Position numbers and translations under genes: made by a program | NCBI GenBank assembly: GCA_900312665.1 | Contig: ONZQ02000008.1 | Span: 1,302,001 to 1,366,000 of the forward strand | DNA: 64,000 nucleotides | Direction of reading: 5' to 3' | Origin: Cephalotrichum gorgonifer | Lineage: Eukaryota > Ascomycota > Sordariomycetes > Microascales > Microascaceae | Notes under the pieces: model-generated | Told to the model about the DNA's origin: nothing | The model's input: only the letters and a program-made list of their open reading frames with translations | Databases searched by the model: none | Shown: piece after piece, positions 34,468 through 44,803 of the stretch | How positions within the stretch are numbered: position 1 is the stretch's first letter | Layout: each line of letters opens with the position of its first letter

Positions 34468-34950
34468 CTACTCCATATCAGAGTCACCAGCAGCCTGGTA
34501 CTTCCGGGCGAATTCCTCGTCAGTCATTTTTTGTTTGCGAAATCGTCTCGAGCAGTGGTTGCACATCTTCTAGGTGGTTCGGCACGCATCAAACGGACGC
34601 CCAGACCGGGTAAAGTGACCTGACGAGATGAGGAAGGTATTGAAGCATGTGCTACATTTGCGCTCGTTGTCGCCATGGGGGCTGGGCTTGTGTGTATGAG
34701 TCGAAGAATTCTCCTTGGAGTCGGCGTCGTGCTCGAGAGTCAAGTCGTGGCTGAGATCCGAGTCATGTCCGGTCGAGGAGATGTCGGTGAACTCGGAGGG
34801 AGTTTGGGTACCTCGGGTGGCTGTACTAAACGGAGAGCTCTCGCTATCGGTAGAGGAGATCGACGCCTTAGAAGGTGAGACGCTGTCTCCCGCTCCCGGT
34901 GAAGGGGAAGGCACACTCGTCTGTCGAGGCCGCTTCTTCGGAGGGCGCAT
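34468..34950 (-). CDS. Small CxxC...CxxC protein, copy B, with in-frame UAG
   Basis: A single exon. The frame from ATG 34950 meets TAG at 34570-34572 (126 aa) and then continues open to TAG at 34468-34470 (160 aa if read through). The N-terminus is basic (RPPKKRPRQ), followed by a long Ser/Thr/Asp-rich disordered region. The first pair is RKCSTCFNTF, then a short loop with GRPFDACRTT, the UAG, and the second pair MCNHCSRRFRKQK. The tail TDEEFARKYQ matches AEDFARRYLG in copy C although it lies after the stop. That conservation argues that the downstream part was recently, or still is, translated. The likely role is zinc binding in the nucleus; no known function. It is convergent with copy A and divergent from copy C. 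Confidence 0.6.
34570..34572 (-). other. In-frame UAG at the conserved Trp position (copy B)
   Basis: Context ACC TAG AAG ATG TGC, exactly three codons before the second CxxC, the same place as the UAG in copy A and the UGG in copy C. Confidence 0.8.
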
Positions 34951-35391
34951 TATTAGGGGTTTGTCGAGTTGAGTGCCTCTGGCAATATGCTGGTTTTTGT
35001 TCTCCTGTTATTCACTTGGAGGTGTATGACATTGGTGAAAGGAAAGGAGAGAACCTAGAGAAAGGCATGGTGTGGCCAGTATTTGTAGAATTTGTGCATT
35101 GAGCCTTTGTCCCTGCTCACTTGCCGAGATGTGGACCATGTTAGGGCTTTGGCCAGCTCACTGCCGGACATCGTGAGACTCACTACAGTTTGGAAAACAT
35201 CCACCCTATGGTGTGTGGACGATGTCATGGTCATATTGAATTTTTCAACTGCACAATCCTGAGGGGCATAAGGAAAACCAACTTCCCTTTCATAGCCCCT
35301 TCTTTTCATTGCTTTCTCAGGATTTTACCCCTCACCAGCGACATGCAACATACTTCGATCCGAAACTCGCATATCAGCAGGGAAAGGAATT

Positions 35392-35981
35392 ATGGAGAAG
35401 AAGGGAATGTACGAAAGTGGCGACCCCGCGCCGGGCGCGACCCGGCCATCAACGCCGGATAAAGGACTCCAAGGCCCAAATTTCACCACAAACTTGCCAC
35501 ACGCCGAGGTGACGGTGGATACCGAGGAAGACGGGAGAGACTCCGGGATGTCGATCTGTCATGAGACCGTGAATATTATCTCCGTGGCGCCCGTGAGTGC
35601 AGTAGTCATATTGCCGAGCCTACCACCTCCATCCCCAATGACCCGACCCCCGGTGAGACCACTTCACTCGAGCCCACGCAGAGTATTCTACAACCCATAC
35701 CCGCATTACTATCACCTTGAAAAGCTACTAATGCCATTTCTGTGCTAGCACACCCTCAGCCCCGCCTCATCGTCACCTTCAAATGCACTCGTAGGTGTGG
35801 CAGCTGCCGCAAATGGCAGTCGCTACTCCAGTTTCGTCGATCGTCTTACCCCTACGGGGTGATTAAGAACGACTGGGGGTCTTGCAACTATTGCAAGACC
35901 CGGTGTAAGAAGCCAAGACCCAGTGCCGAGGACTTCGCCAGAAGGTACCTCGGATTCGTGGGGGAGTGGGAGGAGGCCTAG
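35392..35981 (+). CDS. Small CxxC...CxxC protein, copy C (intact)
   Basis: Three exons (35392-35568, 35619-35682, 35749-35981) give 157 aa. The second intron is strong (GTATTC...CTACTAAT...GTGCTAG); the first (50 bp) has a weak branch site. The N-terminal half is disordered with Pro/Thr. The C-terminal half carries RRCGSCRKWQ, then FRRSSYPYGVIKNDW, the second pair SCNYCKTRCKK, and DFARRYLGF. Here the codon before GSCNYC is TGG (Trp), which the other two copies have as TAG. The two CxxC pairs, about 25 residues apart, look like a small zinc ribbon or treble-clef fold. This copy shows that the domain with Trp is a functional form. No signal peptide; probably nuclear or cytosolic. Confidence 0.6.
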
Positions 35982-36087
35982 ACGGAGTTGTAGTTTGGAA
36001 GGGAGGAGAGTGACAAGGAGGAGGGCGACGAGATGAAGGTGAAGGGTGGAGGCGGATAGTGGAGAAGGGGAGGACATGAAATCACTG

Positions 36088-36211
36088 CTCGTTACGGTTG
36101 GTTCACACCTTCCTTATCTATGAGGATGTTCGCCCAGTTTCATTCACACCTTCCATTTGATTCGAACATCCCCATAGATAAGGTTAATTACGTGGAAGGT
36201 CTGGTAACGAG
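36088..36211. repeat. Imperfect inverted repeat / hairpin, possible MITE
   Basis: The ends are CTCGTTAC (36088-36095) and GTAACGAG (36204-36211). Inside, CCTTATCTATGAGGATGTTCG at 36112-36132 pairs with its near-perfect complement at 36163-36183 (one mismatch). CACACCTTCC occurs twice within the loop side. The whole element is 124 bp. I could not find a clear target-site duplication, so the transposon reading is tentative. Confidence 0.6.
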
Positions 36212-36559
36212 AGTTCGAGATATGCGCCGTAGAAACAGGGGGAATGAATGTACCGCGGGTCCTCTAGAGTAAGGTTGTTATTCTAGGTGCCGTATATCCA
36301 GATAACGGCATACTACTTGAACGGATGGAAATGTGATAATCAACCTCTCAGGTTGTTATTCGCAAGCTACATTGAGACATCGATTCTTGAGGGGCAGCAA
36401 TACGCATTTAATTAACTCCACACACACCTCACCGGATGCGGTATTGGAAGGACTATATTGTCGATGCTATAGCAGTAGCACTATCCTAAAGCTTCTATTG
36501 CAGCTGGGTGTCAACCGATGATACAATAGATTTCAGTCCTCCACGATTCGACTTCGACT

Positions 36560-36711
36560 TTATTTCTAAAATCGATGTTAGCCTATATATATGCACGGAG
36601 CAGACAGAATGGCCGACTTACACATGATGAGCAGGAGCATCCACTCCCACAGGTACAGGACGAGGGTCCGTTGCAAGTGCAGTTTCCTCCGGAGCCACAG
36701 TTGCAGGCCAT
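36560..36711 (-). CDS. Metallothionein, 31 aa
   Basis: Exon 1 (36622-36711) encodes 30 residues with nine cysteines, mostly in C-x-C pairs: ACNCGSGGNCTCNG and SCTCGSGCSCSSC. A 56-bp intron (GTAAGT...GCTAAC...TTTTAG, 36566-36621) follows the last Cys codon. Exon 2 (36560-36565) supplies just Lys and the stop. The pattern and the terminal CSSCK are those of short fungal metallothioneins of the Neurospora copper-MT type, which bind Cu(I) or other soft metals in the cytosol. The start context TCAACATGG is good. The plus-strand frame over this place is a shadow. Family members are usually induced by metals; I did not recognise a metal-response element upstream. Confidence 0.85.
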
Positions 36712-37630
36712 GTTGACTATTATTCAGGCGTGTGAAAGGTTTTGGTTTAGGCTCGGCAGTGAGCTTTGCTGGCTGATTTTGAGGTGACTAAGTACAAGTG
36801 AGTTGATTTGCAAAGGGCAAGAAGTAAGGCCGTATTGCGTATGATGGCAGGGGTTTATATAATTGAGTAACGGGGACGTGACGTCACTATTGCTTCCGAC
36901 CCGTTCGTCATGAGATATCGAAGAATGACATGATAATGATGAGTGAGTACCCATAATGATAGGGCTGAGGTGGCGTCTGGATGTGGCTAAATCCGGTATA
37001 TGCTGGTCCTCAAAACGCGGAGCAGGGCCGATGCCAGATTTCGTGGTTGCAGTAGATTGTGCAGGGCGCCGTTGTTAGTTTGGAAGGCCGGGGCAAATGC
37101 TACTTCCAGCTATCCCTATTCCATGACAGGTGACTTAACGTTTGCGTACGTCGCTACGGAGTGCCACTAGCCATACATGGATTGTTGTTCTTGTTTTTTT
37201 GTACTATCAACCGACTGTTGACGTCACGGCTAGACCAGTCGGTAGCGCGAGCAACGGTTTAATAATCTCGACCCCTAACCTAATACGCCAAAGCAGGTAA
37301 TAGTCTCTCGCTAACGGTTTAATAATCTCAAACTCTAACCTAGCCCTTGCTCTCCCCCTCGGAAAGTTTAACTAGCTAGTTTTATCGGGGTTCTTCTCCC
37401 CGCTCTCAACCTAATACTAGTACCAGTACCATTTACCGCTCTCCTCTACAATCTGTATCCGTCACCTGGCAGAGCGATCGGGCCTTACTATTAGCTCCTA
37501 GTGGCGCCTGCAAGCCATCCCTTCACACACTCCCAATCCCTCGCTGCCCAGTGCGTTGTCGCGAAAGCGAGATCCGCACCTTGCTGAGCCTCTTGGAAGT
37601 ACCTCGCCTCGATGGAATCCACCTAGTTAC
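36712..37630. other. Metallothionein upstream region and intergenic DNA
   Basis: About 900 bp without a gene. Contains two copies of AACGGTTTAATAATCTC with CTAACCTA nearby (about 37252-37283 and 37312-37345), an imperfect direct repeat of about 30 bp. Confidence 0.45.
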
Positions 37631-38091
37631 CTAATGCGTAATCACCTCCCTCTTCATGTTCACCACAAGTTTACCCAAAACTTCTGCTGGCCCAGCGTCT
37701 GTCTTGACGGTGTCGGACCAATGCTCCTGCACCCACTGGAGAGCAACCCGAATACCCAGGCCGCTTGATGCAGGACCTTCCATGACAAACAGCTTGAGTG
37801 GCGACGAGACGGTCTCGTGGAGAATGAACCCAATTGTGCGTTCCAGCAGGGTCTTCATTTGTTGTCCTCCCGCGTGGGCGAAGTAGAAGGGGTTTCACTC
37901 CCAGGTCCTCCGCATCCAGCGCCATGGACGCGCCAACTGCAATATCGCACCAGAAAGAAGTTCAGGGTTAGCATGAAGCCGAATCCTGGAATAACTCGCA
38001 GAAGTCATACTTACCTTGCATTTTCTTACTCGCGGCACTCCATCGCGACCCGGGTTGCGGCTTGTTCAATATCGCTGACCTTCAAATGCAC
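37631..38091 (-). pseudogene. Degraded gene remnant
   Basis: The minus strand shows a piece reading KVSDIEQAATRVAMECRE then a TAA, an intron-like stretch (GTAAGT...CTAAC...TTGCAG), then MALDAEDLG, and after a frame change YFAHAGGQQMKTLLERTI through GLGIRVALQWVQEHW. The composition is protein-like and the pieces are collinear, but a stop and a frame change interrupt them. No family is recognised. I read it as a decayed gene fragment. Confidence 0.4.
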
Positions 38092-38314
38092 CGCGCTACT
38101 CCTGTGACCTGGACCTTCCGGGGCAGATATGCCATTACGGAAGAGAGTCAACGTTTAGGCACTTGACGGCCTCAAGTAGGCGCCGTTAATATGTGAGGTA
38201 ACGGGAGTAAGCATGCCGAGAGTGACGACTGCTGGGCCGCTAATATACCGGATTATCTCTATTATTTCTATAGTACAACAAGTACCCCTCGTCCCCTGGG
38301 CATTATATAACTAT

Positions 38315-40434
38315 CTAGCAAAGGTCGAACCTCGCGACGCTCGGGTCGTGGTCGCTCACCTGGTCGTCGTAGTTCTGCCAGGTGTTGAGGTTCATATGCT
38401 CGTACTTGACTGACTTGCCAATACCCTTGCTCACGTACATGTGGTCGAGGGCCTCCGAGTTCATATCGAACAGGTATGTGTAGCGCTCATTCATGGAGAT
38501 CTTAGCCACCTCATCGAGCTCGGTCAGGCCGGACTTCTTGGCGAAGGTCTGCAGCGGCTGAACCTGGACGAACTCGTTGAAGTCACCGGCAGCGATGACG
38601 TACGCCTTCTTGTCCTCCTCGAGGATCTGGGCAATGAAGTCCTAGAGATAATGTCAGTCGCGATTCATCGCACAACTTTTCTTTCAAGCCAATTTTCCGT
38701 CTTCCTCGTCCTCGGCATGCCGGAACTCCAAGCTCTGAGACGGAGTAGGGTTGGGGGGGCGTTAAAAGCAAACAAACAAAACTTACAGCCGTGACCTCGG
38801 CCTGCATGGTCCGTTGGTCAACCCCCAAGTTAACAGGGGGTCGAGCATCGCCGTGCAGACTAGTAGATCCTCCCTTGCTCGTGAAGTGAACATTCACAGT
38901 GAAGAAGGGCTTCTTCCCACCCTTGACGGCGCGCCACATGGCCACCAGGGGCTTGCGGCTATCGACCCACGCCGCGTTGGCGGGGTCGATGCGGCCGGGG
39001 TTGTACTTGAGCAATGGCCCGGGCAGGACCTCGTTGGCGTCGTTGCTTCCACCCTGGTTGGGCTTGTACAGCTCGACGACATCGGGGCGGTAGAGATAGG
39101 CGACGCGGATGTTCCCGCCGGGTTGACCGCCGTCCTTCAGGTTCTCCGGCTCCACCTCAGCGAAGGCGTACTGCACGCCGCTGGTCTCGAATAGGCTGTC
39201 CACGAGGGTGGTCAGGGTGACGTTGGCACTGACAACGCCGTCATTCTTGGAACCAGAGTTGTCCTGGACCTCCTGCAGGAACAAGAGGTCGGGGGTCTTC
39301 AGCATGTTGATAATCTGGTCAACGACCTGGGGGAGGTGGGTGCTGGTCGGGGCAAGGTTCTCCGCGTTGTAGTCGGCCACGGTGATGCCCTTGCAGCTGC
39401 CCTTGCTGGTAAAGCTTACGGGGGGGTGGGCTGCGGAAGAGTTGCGCTCGGGAGTGATGTGAGTCAGAGGGAGGACGCGATAGAATCCAAACGCGTAAGA
39501 CACTACACCCGTGATATCGCCATAGTAGTCGCCCATCTTGGTATCAGTGGGGTTCTTGCTGGCATCAAGGGGGGTGCCGATGATGATGGTTTCAGGGTTG
39601 GCGTCTATATCAAGTAATCACTGTCAGCATTCACTCCTACTGAGCCGTCCGCCACCGAGGGAACTGGACGTGATGAATAACTTGGAAATACATACCGCCG
39701 TCGGTCATGGTCAAACCACCTTGCTTGTTCTTGCCGGTGACCTTCCAGTTTCCCCGCACCCAAACGTCGCCGTACTGGTTTGGTCGGCCGACTCCATACG
39801 CCTCCTTGATAGTGACAAGCTCACCCACAATGCTCTCCCAGAAGTCCAATCCGTACTTCTTGGGCTGGAGCTTCGGGTTTGCGACGGAGATGCGCGAAAC
39901 ATTGTTGGGCACGCCAAAGAGACCTCCCTCATCCAGGCTGGAGAACTTGCTGGTCGGCGGGGAGTAGGTGTCCTTGCCGATGACAAGGGGCTTGACCTTG
40001 GCGCCAGACGAGACAATGGTAATGTTCTGGGGCGAGGTAAGCTCGGTGAGGTAGAGGTAGTCGACGTTGGATCTACAATCAACGGCAGTCAATTCCCGCG
40101 CTCTACACGGCAGTAGGCACAGGGCCTTGCGGGGACACAAGTCCACTTACCGGTATTCCGAGACCTTGCCGCTGACGGTAATAATGTCTCCCACAGTCAC
40201 CGTCTTCGCCGCGTTGCTTCCGTACACGTACAAGCCCTCGGACGTCGCCGCATCGCGATCCGCCTTGGTCGACCGGAGGTAGAAGCCAGCGCTGCTCACG
40301 GCAGTGACTAGGCCCTCGACGTTGGTGACAGTCTGGCCATTGTACGGCGAGATGAAGCGGTTGCCGTTGATCTCGGCGATGCTCAGCGCCGTAGCGCCGG
40401 AGATGACTGCAAACAGAGCTCCGAAAGTCTTCAT
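38315..40434 (-). CDS. Secreted endonuclease/exonuclease/phosphatase (EEP) family nuclease
   Basis: Four exons (40151-40434, 39696-40072, 38787-39604, 38315-38641) give 601 aa. The signal peptide is MKTFGALFAVISGATA. The N-terminal domain (about 17-240) has NGQTVTNVEGLVTAV and VGDIITVSGKVSEYR, an OB-like region found in extracellular nucleases such as ExeM/NucH. The EEP catalytic domain follows, with NAENLAP, FLQEVQDNSG (catalytic Glu), RPLVAMWRAV-like loops (DSRKPLVAMWRAV), NVHFTSKG, AAGDFNEF (Asp/Asn) and SDHDPSVARF (terminal Asp-His). All catalytic motifs are present, so it should be active as a metal-dependent DNase/phosphodiesterase outside the cell, for nutrient uptake or degradation of extracellular DNA. 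Introns are canonical; the last one (145 bp) is the longest. Confidence 0.85.
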
Positions 40435-40985
40435 CGTGACGTGAGTTCCCTGCCGTGTCTTCGCGAGGCCTGGTTGACGATCCCCAGAGAGCCGCCTGTC
40501 CCGCCCCTATATACCTGGGTTGCATTTCCAGGTACCCGGGCGGTCCCGCACGCGCACATGCACGTTGATAGCAATTGATAGTAAATCACAGGGGTGTAAT
40601 CGAACACGTGCGAAGCTATCTAGATTGCAGGTACCTTGTTTACAAAATAATATGTGGGGTACATCGCCCGTTCCAGGCTACTGCAGCAAGTTGGTGCGAG
40701 GTCCCACCAATGGTGGAGCTCACATCGAATTTCAGTTGAGGTACTTTTGCTGATCATGCCGAAGATCGACACGACCCCGACTTAAGGTTACCTATTGGAC
40801 CCTTATCATTCCAAGAGCTGCCGGAAGTGGCAGGAGGTCCGCAGCCAGCTTTAACACTATTTCCGAACTAAGATAAAAAGTGGAAGGTCTTTCCATATTC
40901 ATGACCGATGCCACCTTAAGAATCGAAATCGAAGTGGCCCCCGAAGAGGAAGCCAAGGCTAAGCGGGGTGCTGACGAATGAGCTC
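40435..40985. other. Intergenic region
   Basis: About 550 bp, upstream of the nuclease gene. No gene seen. Confidence 0.4.
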
Positions 40986-43900
40986 TTTGTTTCCCATCTC
41001 AAAGTGAAAAGGGGAAGGTTTCGCAACTCACAGTCTCTCTCGAACTGGACGCCGTTCCCGTCTTATCGGTTAGGCTCTCGTCAGGCACGGGGACGCACTC
41101 CTCTCTCATCCGTCGCCTCCGGTATCCCCAGACGAATTCCTCAACGTTCTCCCGGACTCTCGGAACCGTATCTCAAACTCAGAAAGAAGTGCCTCCAGTC
41201 TTGTCCGCAACTCCTCTTCGTCCTCCTGGATTTCCTCAATGTTGCCAGAAAACTTTTGGATAGTGAGTACCCAAGGTTTACGACGGCCCATGAAGTACAG
41301 CAGAGTGCTGGCACAACACGTATGCGTCATCTGGAGGGCCTCAAAGGTAAGGAATCGCACAAAGTCGGATCTCAAATCTCCCTGGAAGGTGTGCCATTAA
41401 CTCCCAGACATGGAAAACACCCAGATATGGGCATTGCCATGGAGTCAGGTGCCCGCGAGTGGCGTTTTTGAAAGAGATGACGAAGGGTAGGCATCCCGAA
41501 ACACTACACGGGCACCGACACGAATCCGTGACGCGCGCCCCAAATATACCTCGGATCAGGCTGCGGGTGATGGCGATGCACCGAGCTTCCGCTGAATCCC
41601 TCTCCCACCCCAGCGCGGATAACCTTATCATCGCCAATTGCAGGGCCAATATGTGCCAACCTGTCGCGATTGTATTTACTCCCAGCTGGAGGGTATCGGC
41701 AGGTGTCTGTTCGAGGAAGCCGCGCTCAACCAACGACGGCAGAAGGTCCGAAGCTATGACGGAGCTGTCCCTAATTATCGCACCCATCAGAAACTTCAAA
41801 GTGTAGGTCGACGAGATGTATCCCTGAAACCCCGCCGCTGCCCAGATGGCCTACAATCATGGAAACCGCGGTCGAAGAAGATGGGAAAATAATCGAGGTC
41901 CAAATGCCCAGATAGATAGATTCCCTCGTAGTCGTCTGGAAAAGCCAGGTCCCGTGGGACGTGGACACCAGAATCCTGGAGAAGTCTCACCACGGCGATG
42001 GCATTTGAATCCAGCAGCCCTGCCAATGACCAACTGCTGTGAGCTGATCTGTGGATAGCATCCCCTCCGCTAGGCACGAGTCTCCGTCTCCTAGTCGCCA
42101 GATTGCCTGCGACTGTGCGAAGGCATCCTAGGGAGATCTCATCACCATAATAAAGATTGAAACTTTTCCAATCACATCCAGCCTCCAGTAAGATACGTAC
42201 TGCCTCCTCGCAGTTGAAGAGGATAGCCAAATCAACGGCCGTTACAGGACTGCCAACATAGCTGTCGGGACCTGGTTCATCGATCAAAGTTCCCGCGCCG
42301 GCCGAGAGTAGCAGAGATAGCCCAGCAGGCCACTGTGAGCTCAAGTGCAGGACAGTCACACCATAGGTCAACTCAAGTATTGACTCAGGGCGCTTGGCAA
42401 AGGCCGATTTGACACCTGATTCAGAGTTTCCTAGAATGGCGGTCGGGAGGGATGGTAAATCCACGGCTTACATATATTGTCTAGGTTGTCAAGGTAGGAG
42501 CATGACATACCTTGACGTAGTGTCGAACTACCCATAAGCGCAATCAGTCCGTGTAAGTGGAGACGGCGTTTGTGGCTGAATGTAGGTACGCAGTACAATC
42601 GGTGTGACAAGGTTTTGGCGAGCCTAACTGACGGAACAAGATTCGCCCGCCATAGGTTTAGCCTTGACCATCTATATCCCAGCAATGCATCAAGAAATGT
42701 GCTTGATTATGTTTTCGTATGTAGGGTGTATAGAGTGTATAGAGCGTATACACGTGAACGACAGCGGGTTCGATCTCTGGCACAGGTAGACTTAGTTTTG
42801 CTCTAGGTCAACCTCGTCAGAGGAAACGCCTGCCAGTATCAAGGACCCGACGAGCTCAGCAACTTGCCAGATAATCCGGCTGTAATTGCTTCGGTCGGAA
42901 TGGGGCCATGGCGAGTAGCAGCGGCGCATGAGAAACTTAACACCAGTCAGCGAGTATCCACAATTGTAGCGCGAATGATGTCTAACATGTAGGGGGGTCG
43001 ACCCGTCGCGAAGTCGGTCGAACGGGGACACTTCACCGTTTTGAAACATAATGAATATTTTTCTCTCTGCTGATGCGATGCTCTTGACAATATCGGGGCT
43101 GGCCATGCGACGCCACTCATCGACTGAAAATACATCATCTATCAGGGCTGCGGCTGGATGGTTTGCAGCGGATAGTTGGAAGTTCAGCTTGGGGCTGATA
43201 GAGCAGCCACCGGCCCCGGTAGTGCAACATAAGCAGTATGGGCCAGACGCGTATGGGGAATTGGCCGGCAATGAGCCTCTCTGCCCTAGTGCCGAGGTAG
43301 AACGGGCAGCCCTTAATGTGCCTGGATACCTCGTGGTACTTATTAGATAAGACAGCGTTACCCAAGCGCAACCTCCTCGTCATAGACACCGTCCTTTCAC
43401 GAAGATCACAGTTGCAGCGCGAAGAGACAATGCTTCGATGCATTGGCTGTTCCAGCGTAGACTGACGCACAGATGGATAGCCTGAGATGTCGCAGGCCTC
43501 GCGGAACATTGCTGGTCTTGCGAAGAGGCGATTAACCCCGCTCTGGGCCTGTTAAACATGATGTTGGAAGGTGTAAATTGATGTCCCTGTACAACGATCG
43601 TACCATGGCCTGGAAACCCCCGCTTAGTTGCTCTTGCTGACTTGTTATGAGTCTCTCAAGAGCGCCAAAGCGGCTTTGGATATCCTGAGAAATGATAGCC
43701 AGCTCGGATTTCGTATCTTTCCGGGCCTCATCCACGGCCATCAATACAGCCTCGGATGTGCCAGATATTTCTGTTTCCACGAAAGAGAGCTGGGAGCTCA
43801 TCACTGCGCTTAGGTTGGTCACATCTTCACTGTGGCCGAGACCGGTATCCCTAAGTCGTCTAAGCAAATGTACTCGTCCAAGTCCACGTTCCGCGAGGTA

Positions 43901-44346
43901 GAGACTTACAGGGTAAGGATCTGGAGCGCGAGCTCCGCTGTCGTCGTAAGCCCTTGGATTTTCTGCTGCATCGCGAGGCGCTCGCCCCGGCGAAAACTAA
44001 ACGGCAGTCTCTGGCCTGCATCCTTAAGCTTCCCTTTCACCCCTCCTCCGGGAGATTCTCCTATGGAAGTCAAGAATTGCTCGAGATGCTTTACACAGTC
44101 CTCGCAGTTGGCGATGCATTTCTGCGCCTAGGCGATGGCGGTCGCGTTGACGTTCGGAAGCGACTGAGTGTGAGGGATGATATCGGCAAGGGCCCGGAAT
44201 ATCGACTTGAGTCTCTGGATTTGTTGGGATATATCTTCGATATCTTGGCTCCTGTCCTTGGCGGCGCCGCAGTAGGTGTAGAGACCCTGACAGACCTGCA
44301 TACCCAGGGAGATTACCTCGATTGTCGTCCTCACCACCTTCACCAT
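40986..44346 (-). pseudogene. Decayed fungal N-domain / ankyrin protein gene
   Basis: A collinear set of minus-strand pieces follows the plan of a large fungal STAND-like or ankyrin gene. The start at 44346 (MVKVVRTTIEVISLGMQVCQG) opens a helical N-terminal domain of the fungal N-terminal kind. It continues after an in-frame TAG (44128-44130) as CIANCEDCVKHLEQFL and FSFRRGERLAMQQK. After an intron comes a coiled-coil region (ISQDIQSRFGALERLI), then SRCNCDLRERT and HIKGCPF. A GAGGCSISPKLNFQL segment sits in another frame. Ankyrin-like repeats follow at 41.8-42.5 kb (TVLHLSSQWPAGLSLLLSAGA, AVRILLEAGCDW). The C-terminal part has FVRFLTFEALQMTHTCC. At least three frame changes (near 43240, 41830 and 41140) plus the TAG indicate decay. 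Exact exons are uncertain. Confidence 0.6.
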
Positions 44347-44803
44347 CCTCAATAGTGTTGGATCGTTGGTCTTCGTTCGATGGTTGCTGTTTCGTATCAC
44401 CTTGCGAAAGGTGGCATCATGGGTAGTAGCATGTGCTATCGGCGCCACGACTGGATGATGTAGATGAGGTTAAGGCAAAATGTGCAGATTCCATCACGTT
44501 TGCTGGAGTCTGGCCGGCTGTGCTTACTCTACCATTGAATCCTGCAACAGAGCGTGGGCGAATGAGATGCAGCAACGCGGTGTGGTGTGAGCAGAGAGAC
44601 AAATCAGCCGAATCCGTGCCCATACGCTGTGTATATTTACACTTCGTTGGGTGGAGTGGGCGTAATGCTCGCAGGTCTGCCTTAATTAGTAGTCTTGTCT
44701 TGCTTCGTCATCCATGAGCACCCAATTCTATCGCGTGACCTGATAGCATTCCAAGCCCTTGCACGACACCTGAAAAACCAACCAACCTGGAAAAACGCCC
44801 ATC

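Noticed and set aside
33554..34572. Reassigned UAG codon (non-standard genetic code)
   Set aside because: UAG also serves as the terminal stop of the three CxxC genes and of several other genes in the window.
39538..40116. Plus-strand open frame over the nuclease gene
   Set aside because: Antisense shadow; the minus-strand exons have signal peptide, splice sites and catalytic motifs.
42760..42790. GGTTCGATCTC segment resembling a tRNA B-box
   Set aside because: No matching T-stem pairing, A-box or acceptor stem could be found around it.
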